NCBI GenBank assembly: GCA_944324665.1
Contig: CALUXD010000001.1
Coordinates: forward strand, 496,001-560,000
Direction: 5' to 3'
Source of the DNA: Candidatus Proelusimicrobium volucris
GTDB lineage: Bacteria > Elusimicrobiota > Elusimicrobia > Elusimicrobiales > Elusimicrobiaceae
Length of the DNA: 64,000 bases
The position numbers and the translations under genes were made by a program. Positions 33,342-40,702 of the stretch are shown in pieces (position 1 is the stretch's first letter; each line of letters starts with the position of its first letter). Below the pieces are notes generated by a model. The model made no database searches. It was given only the letters and a program-made list of their open reading frames with translations, and was not told the origin of the DNA.

Positions 33342-34635
33342 GGCTGCGGCTCTTTTGGCCGTGATAATGACTTTTGCGTGCTTTGCCGGCGCGCAGAAAT
33401 ACCGTATAAAATATTCGGTTGACGAGAAAGATCCTATTTCCTTGGAAAACGCCATACGTTTGGCTTTGGAAAACAATTACGAACTTTTGCTTACCGAGCA
33501 AGACGTCGTAATATCGGAACAGCGTTTAAAGGAAGCGAAGTTCTTATATCTGCCGGAGATAAGCTTTAACGCCGCGGCGACGGGTTATAATTTAGATTCG
33601 CCGATAGTGCTGCCCGATAGTTTGGGGCTTAGATATATCGCCCCGGCCAAAGATCACGATACCGATACTCTCTTTTACGGTTTGGGTGTTTCCGCGACGC
33701 AGTATTTATATACGGGCGGGCGAATTTCAAGCACGGTAGGAATGGCGAAAGCCGGCCTTAAGGAAGCGATGAGCCGTTACGAGGCGGTAAAATACTCGGT
33801 AATTTATCAAGTTAAGGAAGCGTTTTTTGAGCAGCTTTTCCTCCAACGCAAGGAAGCCTTGCTTGAGGATATGGTAGAACGGGTGGAATCGTATTTGAAA
33901 GGTAAAAGTTACAAACAGTGGGAAAGAGTATTGATACAAGCCGAGCGCGCGAAAATGAAAAGCAAAGTAAACGCTTTAAAAGAGGAATTGTCTTCTGCCA
34001 ATCTAAAATTGATAAATGTATTAAATAAAGAGCTTAACAGCAAAGTGGTAATAAGCGGGGAGTTTGATTTTAATCCTATAAACGTGGACTTGGCGAAAGC
34101 GACCTTGTGGGCGATGGAATTCCGCCCCGAGCTTAAAAGCGCCCTATATAAGTTGGAGATGGATAATATCTCGGTAAAATTATCTTTGGCCAGGCGTTAT
34201 CCCAATATATTGCTCGGGATAGGCTACGATCGCCAAGGCGAGGATAATATCAACGACGAGAATATTCAAGCCACTTTGGCATTGAAGCTGCCGTTTGGGT
34301 ACGATTACGGCACTCAGCTCAAGCAGAAACGCGCGGAACAGCGGCAAAGCAATCTAAAGAGGGCGGCGATAGAAGATTCCATTCGTTCCGAAGTTTTGGA
34401 AGCGTATAATAATTTAATGTTCTGGCAGGAAGAAACCGCCGTACGCATCAACACGTGGGACGCCATTAACAAAGAGCTTGGCAGTCTAAATTACAATACC
34501 TTAAGCAAAGAAGAAGCCATAAAAGTGTTTAACTACTATTACGAAGCGGGCGTGGATTATCTTGAAGGCATAAAAGAACATATGCTTGCCATAGCCAAGC
34601 TGGAACTGGCGGTGGGGCAGGACATAAGAGAATAG
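33331..34635 (+). CDS. TolC-family outer-membrane protein
   Basis: 434 residues. Signal peptide (MRNKAAALLAVIMTFACFAGA). The characteristic internal duplication of outer-membrane efflux proteins is visible: LENAIRLALENNYELLLTEQDVVISEQRLKEAK in the first half, and LAKATLWAMEFRPELKSALYKLEMDNISVKL ... YPNILLGIGYD in the second. Long amphipathic helices flank short barrel segments. Such trimers form the outer-membrane exit duct of tripartite pumps and type I secretion. No inner-membrane pump or adaptor is present in the operon, so its partner must be encoded elsewhere or it has another role. Its product is likely to work with the patatin and TPR proteins that follow. Confidence 0.85.
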   Translation: MRNKAAALLAVIMTFACFAGAQKYRIKYSVDEKDPISLENAIRLALENNYELLLTEQDVVISEQRLKEAKFLYLPEISFNAAATGYNLDSPIVLPDSLGLRYIAPAKDHDTDTLFYGLGVSATQYLYTGGRISSTVGMAKAGLKEAMSRYEAVKYSVIYQVKEAFFEQLFLQRKEALLEDMVERVESYLKGKSYKQWERVLIQAERAKMKSKVNALKEELSSANLKLINVLNKELNSKVVISGEFDFNPINVDLAKATLWAMEFRPELKSALYKLEMDNISVKLSLARRYPNILLGIGYDRQGEDNINDENIQATLALKLPFGYDYGTQLKQKRAEQRQSNLKRAAIEDSIRSEVLEAYNNLMFWQEETAVRINTWDAINKELGSLNYNTLSKEEAIKVFNYYYEAGVDYLEGIKEHMLAIAKLELAVGQDIRE

Positions 34636-34640
34636 ATTTG

Positions 34641-35603
34641 ATGAAGTTTTACGGAATAAGAATAATTCTTTTCGCATTAAGTTTTTTGGCGGTATCATAT
34701 GCGCAGTGCGGGGTAATAGACGACAAACGGGAAAATGAGATACTGCGCGAATTTTTATGGCAGGAATTTGTTTCTTTACCCAAAGATAAACGCCCTAAGA
34801 TTGGGGTGACGCTTTCTGCAGGCGGCGTGCGAGGCTTTTCTCACATAGGCGCGTTGGAGGTTATCAAAGCCAGCGCCTTGCCGATAGATTATATGTCGGG
34901 TACTTCGATGGGGTGCATTGTGGGCTCGATGTTTGCGGCGGGAGTAAGCCAGGCGAGGCTATTGGACTTGGCGGAAAACCCTAAACTTTCCTATATATCA
35001 AAAGATCTTACCATACTCGGCGTTATAAAATACGTTTTTGGCAATAGGTTATTCTCTTCGGAGCGGTTCCAAGAATTTATAGAATCGGAAATAGGATCCA
35101 TATATTACGAAGATCTTAATATCCCCTTTGCCTGTGTCTCGGCTGATATAAAGACGGGCGAGAAGGTAGTTTTTAACAGCGGGCCTGTGGCTTTGGGCGT
35201 ACGCGCGAGTATGAATTTGCCCGGCATTTTCGCCCCGGTGGAATACCGTCAGCGTTATTTGGTGGATGGCGGTGTGGTGGATTATATGCCGGTTGATTTG
35301 GTCAAAGAGATGGGTGCCGATTGGGTACTTGCAATATTTTCGCTGCCGGATTATTCCAAAAGTGTACCGACGACCATTTTGGGTTATATAATAAGAACTG
35401 GCGATTTAAGAGGTGCCTTCCTCACGGAAAGTTCCGAAAAGAGCGCCAATTTCCTTATAGAGTCGCGCGTAGGCGATATACATTCCTTTAACCCGGGTGA
35501 ATCTTTAAAAGCGCTTGAAATCGGGGCCAAGTCTGCCTATGGATCTTTAGATCAAATGAAAGACAATTTACTTTTATATTCGGTGGATTATGTTTTTAAA
35601 TAG
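34641..35603 (+). CDS. Exported patatin-like phospholipase
   Basis: 320 residues from ATG 34641. N-terminal signal (MKFYGIRIILFALSFLAVSYA). Patatin motifs are intact: oxyanion loop SAGGVRGFSHIGALEV, nucleophile Ser89 in GTSMG and catalytic Asp209 in VDGGVVDYMP; RASMNLPGIFAPV precedes the Asp as in RssA/NTE-type bacterial patatins. It should hydrolyse acyl esters of phospholipids outside the cytoplasm. The C-terminal 100 residues include a helical part ending YSVDYVFK and no barrel, so it is not an autotransporter. It overlaps the TPR gene by 14 nt and follows the TolC-like gene closely. Confidence 0.9.
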   Translation: MKFYGIRIILFALSFLAVSYAQCGVIDDKRENEILREFLWQEFVSLPKDKRPKIGVTLSAGGVRGFSHIGALEVIKASALPIDYMSGTSMGCIVGSMFAAGVSQARLLDLAENPKLSYISKDLTILGVIKYVFGNRLFSSERFQEFIESEIGSIYYEDLNIPFACVSADIKTGEKVVFNSGPVALGVRASMNLPGIFAPVEYRQRYLVDGGVVDYMPVDLVKEMGADWVLAIFSLPDYSKSVPTTILGYIIRTGDLRGAFLTESSEKSANFLIESRVGDIHSFNPGESLKALEIGAKSAYGSLDQMKDNLLLYSVDYVFK

Positions 35604-36597
35604 GGTATTGTTTATCGCGCTCGCCGCCTTGTTTTTATTATGGCCTTTTGAACAAAGCCGAGCCTTGTTCGGCATAAGCGCGCGCAAAGCCCAAAACCAG
35701 ATGCTAAGCCAAGCGCAGGAGGCTTATGACGATGCTCAATATAAGCGCGTGGAGGAATTGGGCAAAGAGTTCTTGCTTAAATATCCCTCCGCCTCCAAGA
35801 AACGCCTAAAAACGATGTATTTGCTTTTGGGCGATTCTTACAAAGAGCGCGGACAATACGACAAATCCTTGCTGACTTATAACGAGGCGGCGGAATTTCT
35901 GCCCAAAGACGAAGACGTAAATCTTGCATTGGGCGGGATATATCTTATCGGCGGGCTGACCGACAATGCCAAAGACATATTCAGAAAAGTGTTGGAAATA
36001 AACAAAGAAAACAAGGACGCTCTTTTAGGTATGGCAAGAGCTTATTATGAGGAAGGCCTTTTCTCACGCGCGAATGTGTTTTTTGAATATTACCGACAGG
36101 CCGGCGGCGAAGAAATATCGGGCCCGTTCTTCTATTATTATGCGATGTCGCAATACCTTGCCGACAATCAAGATGAGGCTTTGGATTTGGCTTTAAAAGC
36201 ATTATCGGCAGAGGAGACGGCAGATACTTTATTTCTGCTGGCTAAAATTTACAGAAACGGCGAGGACGAAGAAAACGCTTGGCTTTATATAGATGCGGCT
36301 TTGGATAAAGATCCCTCCCGCGACGACATTTATTTGACCAAAGCCTTATGGCTTTCTTTCGGAACTTTGGAGCAGAATAAGCAGGCTGAGAAAATGGCAG
36401 ACTCCATACTTAAGAAAAACAGCCGCGACAAATTGGCGCTGTTTATCAAATATTTGTCTTTGCGCAAGCGCGGAGGCGACAGCGCCAAGGCCAGGGAATA
36501 TTTAAGGACGATAATGTCTATGGAAGGCGATCAGCTTATGGATAAAATGGCCGCGAAACTTTACTATATGGATATGAACGGGAAAACTCTTAAATAA
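35590..36597 (+). CDS. Exported TPR-repeat protein
   Basis: 335 residues. Hydrophobic N-terminus (MFLNRVLFIALAALFLLWPF) for export or anchoring. At least six TPR-like helical pairs follow, such as KTMYLLLGDSYKERGQYDKS, VNLALGGIYLIGGLTDNAKD and ALLGMARAYYEEGLFSRANV. TPR arrays scaffold complexes. As the last gene of the malic-enzyme to TPR operon, overlapping the patatin gene by 14 nt, it is probably coupled to it. The terminator starts 22 nt after the stop. Confidence 0.85.
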   Translation: MFLNRVLFIALAALFLLWPFEQSRALFGISARKAQNQMLSQAQEAYDDAQYKRVEELGKEFLLKYPSASKKRLKTMYLLLGDSYKERGQYDKSLLTYNEAAEFLPKDEDVNLALGGIYLIGGLTDNAKDIFRKVLEINKENKDALLGMARAYYEEGLFSRANVFFEYYRQAGGEEISGPFFYYYAMSQYLADNQDEALDLALKALSAEETADTLFLLAKIYRNGEDEENAWLYIDAALDKDPSRDDIYLTKALWLSFGTLEQNKQAEKMADSILKKNSRDKLALFIKYLSLRKRGGDSAKAREYLRTIMSMEGDQLMDKMAAKLYYMDMNGKTLK

Positions 36598-36618
36598 AAT
36601 TTTGATAATAAAAACAGA

Positions 36619-36645
36619 AAACCGCCGCTTTTTAAGCGGCGGTTT
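36619..36645. terminator. Terminator between convergent operons
   Basis: A 12-bp stem (36619-36630 with 36634-36645) and short loop, T-rich on both strands, ending the TPR and pssA transcripts. Confidence 0.85.
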
Positions 36646-36669
36646 CTATTTGGTAAAAGGGACGGGGAA

Positions 36670-37467
36670 CTACTCCTCTTTCTTTACGCTTATGTTTTTA
36701 AACGCTTTAAATATCATCATTATTACGCCCATTAAAGCGTAAAGCCCGAATACGATAAATACCACGTCTTGCGGATATTTGAACAGGAAAGCTATCACTA
36801 TGGCGATAATAGCCAGTTTGGTGACGGATATTTTCTTATGAGGGGTATCCTGCGAGTTTTCTTTCTTGCCTTTAAAAGCGGCATAAGGGATATTTGAAAC
36901 CATAAGCAAAGCCAAGCCTATCGTAATAAAAGCTATCAGATTATAGATATAAGGAAGATAAGTTTGCATAAAGGGCATAACTTTGCCGTTGGCGTCCAGC
37001 GCGAATATATTGTAAGAAAGCGCGAAGGATACCAAAACCGCGGCGGCCGCGGGTACGGGCAAACCGGTAAAATACTGTTTTGAGGATTTTCCCGCATGGG
37101 CCATGGCATTAAATCTCGCCAGTCTTATAGCGCCGAAAAGTACGAAAATGAAAGCTATTTGCGCCCCGAAGACGGTAATATTCTGCAAGGCGATGTAGTA
37201 AATGAGGAAAGCCGGCGCGGTGCAGAAGGATATTAAATCCGCCAGGGAATCCATTTCCACGCCGAAAGAAGATTCCGCATTTAACATTCTGGCGACTCTG
37301 CCGTCGAAGGTATCAAGCAGCATAGCTATAAAAATAAGCCAACCCGCCTTTGAGTAATGGCCGTTTATGGAAGCCATTATGGAAAAGAATCCGCACCCTA
37401 TATTGCCCATTGTGAACAAGGAGGGAATGGTAATAATGCCGGCGTGTTTTATTTTTTCTAAATTCAT
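36670..37467 (-). CDS. pssA: CDP-diacylglycerol-serine O-phosphatidyltransferase
   Basis: 265 residues, membrane protein. The CDP-alcohol phosphotransferase signature DTFDGRVARMLNAESSFGVEMDSLAD supplies the D-x2-DG-x2-AR-x8-G-x3-D-x3-D pattern. About eight hydrophobic helices surround it. The type II (Bacillus-like) PssA family fits the length. It makes phosphatidylserine, which Psd, encoded 3 nt upstream, decarboxylates to phosphatidylethanolamine. The two-gene operon gives the whole PE branch. Confidence 0.93.
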   Translation of the reverse strand: MNLEKIKHAGIITIPSLFTMGNIGCGFFSIMASINGHYSKAGWLIFIAMLLDTFDGRVARMLNAESSFGVEMDSLADLISFCTAPAFLIYYIALQNITVFGAQIAFIFVLFGAIRLARFNAMAHAGKSSKQYFTGLPVPAAAAVLVSFALSYNIFALDANGKVMPFMQTYLPYIYNLIAFITIGLALLMVSNIPYAAFKGKKENSQDTPHKKISVTKLAIIAIVIAFLFKYPQDVVFIVFGLYALMGVIMMIFKAFKNISVKKEE

Positions 37468-37470
37468 AAA

Positions 37471-38151
37471 TTATCTCCAAAGGCCGAGTACGGTAAGCGC
37501 GCCTTGTACATTTTGGCCTTCTTTAACGGTGATTTTAACCTTGTCTTTAGGCAGATATACGGCCACTTGCGAGCCGAAGTATATCATCCCCGCATATTGC
37601 CCGGCTTTCACCTTTTCGCCCGGCTTAACCCAGCACTCTATTCTTCTGGCTATGGCGCCGGTGATTTGTTCCATATAGGCGAATTTATCGCCGTTGACGA
37701 ATTTGATCAGATTCCTTTCGTTATTGTTTGCTTCAGGATTGTTGGCAAAAGCGAATTTGCCTTTGGTGTATTTAACCTCTTGCACTTCGCCGTCTATCGT
37801 CGCTCTTTGTATGTGGACGTTGAAAATGGAAAGGAATATGCGTATTACCAGCACATTGTCGTCGCCTTCGGTTTTAATTGATAAAATTCTGCCGTCGGCG
37901 GGGCAGGCGATTTCGTCTTCTTTAAACACCGTAGGTCGGTATGGATCTCTAAAAAAGAATGCCACGAATATCCCTAGCGCGGTGTACAATACGGCTACCG
38001 CCAAGGATAAAACGGAACATGTAAAAAGGTAAACTATGAAGGCTGTTAGGGCAAGAGCGAATATTATAAGGGAGGTTCTTTTTCCGCGCGGGTGAATGGT
38101 CGTAACCCAGCCGAAAACTTCTCCCATAGTTCTTTTGATGTCTTCCAACAT
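37471..38151 (-). CDS. psd: Phosphatidylserine decarboxylase proenzyme
   Basis: 226 residues, short archaeal/PSD-A type. The pyruvoyl-forming cleavage motif is FGSQVAVYLP near the C-terminus, where the enzyme cuts between Gly and Ser. Two N-terminal hydrophobic helices anchor it (SLIIFALALTAFIVYLF and SLAVAVLYTALGIFVAFFF). Other signatures: ACPADGRILS and RIFLSIFNVHIQRATIDGEV. GAGG lies upstream of the ATG. First gene of psd-pssA. The tRNA-Leu terminator ends 30 nt upstream. Confidence 0.93.
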   Translation of the reverse strand: MLEDIKRTMGEVFGWVTTIHPRGKRTSLIIFALALTAFIVYLFTCSVLSLAVAVLYTALGIFVAFFFRDPYRPTVFKEDEIACPADGRILSIKTEGDDNVLVIRIFLSIFNVHIQRATIDGEVQEVKYTKGKFAFANNPEANNNERNLIKFVNGDKFAYMEQITGAIARRIECWVKPGEKVKAGQYAGMIYFGSQVAVYLPKDKVKITVKEGQNVQGALTVLGLWR

Positions 38152-38179
38152 AAAACCTCGCTTATAAGGCGTATTATAT

Positions 38180-38205
38180 AAAATAGGCCGCCCTTATGCG
38201 GCGGC
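38180..38205 (-). terminator. Terminator of tRNA-Leu
   Basis: GCCGCC (38187-38192) pairs with GGCGGC (38200-38205), followed on the minus strand by CTATTTTAT. Confidence 0.7.
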
Positions 38206-38215
38206 TTTAAAAGTG

Positions 38216-38299
38216 TGGGCAGGGGGGGACTCGAACCCCCACGATCTTGCGATCAACAGATTTTAAGTCTGTCGCGTCTACCAATTCCGCCACCAGCCC
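38216..38299 (-). tRNA. tRNA-Leu (TAA)
   Basis: 84 nt with a long variable arm, as expected for Leu. Anticodon arm CAGA-CTTAAAA-TCTG; discriminator A. The acceptor GGGCTGG/CCTGCCC contains one T-T mismatch at the fifth pair. T-loop TTCGAGT. No encoded CCA. Confidence 0.93.
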
Positions 38300-38329
38300 T
38301 TAGTAAATTGTAAATATATTCTAGCAAAT

Positions 38330-38731
38330 TTAATCGCAAAAGGCATTAAAAAATTTGTCGCAGGAAATACTTTTTATCCCGATGGAACGGACCTTTTGCG
38401 CCAGCTCTCTGTCCGATGTCACCACCACCGTTCTTTTGCCGTATTCTTTGCAGTACTGCGCCTGTTCCAATATTACCTCGTCCGCGGTCATTTCTTCCGT
38501 AAAAGTTGCGTGTACGCAAGGCGTTACGGTAGGGCCTACTTTGCGGAATGTGCCGTCGAGTATCAATCGGAATTCCGAGCCGTACAACTTTTGCGAGCCC
38601 AGCTCGTCCAGCCAAGATATAAGCTCCGAAGTCAAATTATCTTCGCTTACATAACCGTTCCCGGCCAAGAAAGTTCTTATAAAGTTCAGGCCGTCTATAA
38701 GGTATATTGTTGGTTTGGAGCTGCCTTTCAT
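38330..38731 (-). CDS. NYN-domain nuclease, YacP/Rae1-like
   Basis: 133 residues. A PIN-like fold: IYLIDGLNFIRTFL near the start (Asp14), RLILDGTFRKVGP in the middle, TFTEEMTADEVILEQAQ with clustered acidic residues, and VVVTSDRELAQKVRSIG near the C-terminus. These four acidic positions form the metal site of NYN/PIN ribonucleases. YacP (Rae1) in Bacillus cuts mRNA in the ribosomal A site. The protein is about 35 residues shorter than Bacillus Rae1 at the C-terminus. It lies between two tRNA genes, on the same strand. Confidence 0.82.
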   Translation of the reverse strand: MKGSSKPTIYLIDGLNFIRTFLAGNGYVSEDNLTSELISWLDELGSQKLYGSEFRLILDGTFRKVGPTVTPCVHATFTEEMTADEVILEQAQYCKEYGKRTVVVTSDRELAQKVRSIGIKSISCDKFFNAFCD

Positions 38732-38746
38732 AGTGTTATTGGGTAT

Positions 38747-38767
38747 AAAAAAACCGCCTTTCGGCGG
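38747..38767 (-). terminator. Terminator of the initiator tRNA
   Basis: CCGCC-TTTC-GGCGG with TTTTTTT on the minus strand. Confidence 0.88.
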
Positions 38768-38783
38768 GACCGTTATAAAAACA

Positions 38784-38857
38784 TTGCGGGGGCAGGATTT
38801 GAACCTGCGATCTCAAGGTTATGGGCCTTGCGAGATACCGGGCTTCTCTACCCCGCA
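38784..38857 (-). tRNA. Initiator tRNA-fMet (CAT), atypical anticodon arm
   Basis: 74 nt and close to E. coli tRNA-fMet overall: acceptor TGCGGGG/CCCCGCA, A11-T24 pair in the D-stem (an initiator hallmark), T-arm GCAGG-TTCAAAT-CCTGC. The anticodon stem is CAAGG/CCTTG, so only two of the three initiator G-C pairs are present, and the loop is CCCATAA with C at position 33 instead of U. T1-A72 is paired, unlike the usual unpaired 1-72. CCA is not encoded. Confidence 0.85.
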
Positions 38858-38929
38858 ATATTATTATACATAATCAGAAGGGACTTTGCAAATAGTGAGG
38901 AGTTTATACTCCGTTTCGGCGTGGAAGGC

Positions 38930-39250
38930 TCAGATAAGGGTTCTATAATATTCGCCCCATTTGGCCATCTCTTTTAAAAGCGGATCAAGCGTTTGGCCTA
39001 GAGGGGAAAGGGAATATTCCACCCTGGGGGGGACTTCCGGGTATACTTTCCTTTTTAGCAGTTTGTTTTCTTCCAATTGACGCAGATTGTCGGTAAGCAC
39101 TTTTTGGGAGCATCCTATGCTTTTCTGCAGCTGTCCAAAGCGTCTTGTCCCGCATAGCAAATCCCTTATGATAAGTATTTTCCATTTGTTTCCTATCAGC
39201 TGCAAAACTATAGCTACAGGGCATAATGGAAGAGCCTTTTTGCTAATCAT
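38930..39250 (-). CDS. HxlR-family transcriptional regulator
   Basis: 106 residues. The winged-helix HxlR core is clear: VLQLIGNKWKILIIRDLL, GTRRFGQLQKSIGCSQKVLTDNLRQLEENKLL and RVEYSLSPLG. Cys10 in LCPVAIV sits at the position where YodB/HypR-type members carry the Cys that senses quinones, aldehydes or oxidants. It is divergent from a cupin gene across 120 nt containing an inverted repeat, so the cupin gene is the probable target along with autoregulation. The signal is a family-based inference. Confidence 0.9.
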   Translation of the reverse strand: MISKKALPLCPVAIVLQLIGNKWKILIIRDLLCGTRRFGQLQKSIGCSQKVLTDNLRQLEENKLLKRKVYPEVPPRVEYSLSPLGQTLDPLLKEMAKWGEYYRTLI

Positions 39251-39277
39251 AAAATCCCCCTTTGTATTGATATAGTT

Positions 39278-39306
39278 ACTTTTTTAATACTACATTACAA
39301 AAAAGT
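39278..39306. promoter_or_regulatory. Inverted repeat between hxlR-type gene and cupin
   Basis: ACTTTTTT (39278-39285) and AAAAAAGT (39299-39306) separated by 13 nt, placed between the divergent start codons; a plausible HxlR dimer site. Confidence 0.45.
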
Positions 39307-39319
39307 GCCTACTTTACAT

Positions 39320-39347
39320 TTGTACTGTTGAAAATATAGCATATTAT
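39320..39347 (+). promoter_or_regulatory. Candidate promoter of the cupin gene
   Basis: TTGTAC, a 16-nt spacer and TATTAT; AGGAGG at 39361-39366 precedes ATG 39371. Confidence 0.45.
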
Positions 39348-39370
39348 AACAAGAAAATAAAGGAGGAGTT

Positions 39371-39808
39371 ATGAAGGAAATCATCGTTAAAAACTATAAG
39401 GAAACAGAAGGTATCCAGCAGGGGGAAGGAAAAAACAATTTTACGGTAAAGCCTGTAATCCCCGCTGAGGGCGTAAACAAATGTTCCGCTAATTTTGTGG
39501 AAGTAGCGCCAGGCAATACGGCTTACGGATATCATTGGCACGAGGCTAACGAAGAAGTATTCTATATTATCAGCGGGGAAGCTTCCGTAAAAACCGAAGA
39601 CGGGGAAATCTCCCTGAAACAGGGCGACGCGATTTTTTTCCCGGCAGATGTGAAAGGTTCCCACGTAATATCGAATCCGTCCGAAACGGAAAAGCTTGTT
39701 TATTTAGATTTCGGGACGGCGAACAGGCCTGATATTGTACATTTTACGGGGACGCAAAGCGGTATGGCTGTATCCGAAGACGGGAAAGTCCATATGTTCG
39801 GGAAATAG
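39371..39808 (+). CDS. Single-domain cupin protein
   Basis: 145 residues. Conserved beta-barrel with both cupin motifs: motif 1 GYHWHEANEEVFYIISGEASV (His, His, Glu as metal ligands) and motif 2 GDAIFFPADVKGSHVISN (His). Metal binding is therefore probable. Cupins of this size act as dioxygenases, isomerases or sensors; no substrate can be read. The divergent HxlR-type regulator suggests it responds to electrophile or redox stress. AGGAGG gives strong translation. Confidence 0.88.
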   Translation: MKEIIVKNYKETEGIQQGEGKNNFTVKPVIPAEGVNKCSANFVEVAPGNTAYGYHWHEANEEVFYIISGEASVKTEDGEISLKQGDAIFFPADVKGSHVISNPSETEKLVYLDFGTANRPDIVHFTGTQSGMAVSEDGKVHMFGK

Positions 39809-39835
39809 CAAGTATACGGCAAGTGCGGTAAGCTT

Positions 39836-40702
39836 TTAAGCCTGTTTTTTTATTCCCAAAATCAGTTTGGCGGCGGGTTTAAATATAAAAGAAATCAGGT
39901 TAAAAGCAAATGACAGCAGTTTGGACAGCCCGGCTTTAAACAGGTAGGAAGCCGGGTTGTTTTTTATATATAAATCTTTAATCGCTTTGCGAAGTCTTTT
40001 TTCTCCAGCCGTATTGCCCAAGCTTCGCATTGTGTAGCTGTTTTGCGTTAAATTCCAAAGGGTAAGTTCTTTGTTTATAAAATGGAATTTATGCTTAAAA
40101 GAAAGCTTTGCCCAAAGCCAATAATCGGCCTGCGGAGGATAAGGGGAATCAAAACCGTATTCTTCGGCCAAAGCGGTTTTTAGCATTACGCAGGAAAAAG
40201 TCGGTATCGGGTTGAAAGAGAATAAAGGAAAAGTCAAATTATATTTACTTGAAAACGGATTTAAAATTTTTATATATAGTTCCGTCACTTTGTTAAAAAG
40301 CGTTAATTTCTTGACGCGGTTTTTATCTCCGAAGCATTTAACTTTATTGTAAATAATTTCCGCATCGGGGTTATTGCGTATGTAATTCACTTTCTCCTTA
40401 AGATAATCTTTATGCCAAATATCGTCGCATTCCAAGAAAGCCACATAATCCGTTTTGGCGCAGGAAATAGCTTTTTTTAGCGTTTCTTGAAGCCCCAGAT
40501 TTCGGCCGTTCGGGTGGGAAAGTAATTTTATCCGCTCGTCTTGCTGTGCGTATTTGCGGATTATTTGCGCACTTAAATCTGAGGAGCCGTCGTCAAAGAC
40601 TATAAGCTTCCATTTTCCGCAGGTTTGCGCCAGTACGGATTTTATAGTCTCCTCTATCGTGCCCTGGCAGTTGTAAGAAGCAGTAATTACCGTAATTTCC
40701 AT
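39836..40702 (-). CDS. Glycosyltransferase family 2
   Basis: 288 residues. GT-A fold: VITASYNCQGTIEETIKSVLAQT at the start, VFDDGSSDLS (nucleotide-binding Asp pair), AFLECDDIW (the DxD-like motif ECDD) and QADYWLWAKL, in the position of the catalytic base. The C-terminal 60 residues are hydrophobic or amphipathic and may touch the membrane. It overlaps the upstream MurJ-like flippase by 16 nt, which suggests work on a lipid-linked glycan. Donor and acceptor are unknown. Confidence 0.88.
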   Translation of the reverse strand: MEITVITASYNCQGTIEETIKSVLAQTCGKWKLIVFDDGSSDLSAQIIRKYAQQDERIKLLSHPNGRNLGLQETLKKAISCAKTDYVAFLECDDIWHKDYLKEKVNYIRNNPDAEIIYNKVKCFGDKNRVKKLTLFNKVTELYIKILNPFSSKYNLTFPLFSFNPIPTFSCVMLKTALAEEYGFDSPYPPQADYWLWAKLSFKHKFHFINKELTLWNLTQNSYTMRSLGNTAGEKRLRKAIKDLYIKNNPASYLFKAGLSKLLSFAFNLISFIFKPAAKLILGIKKQA

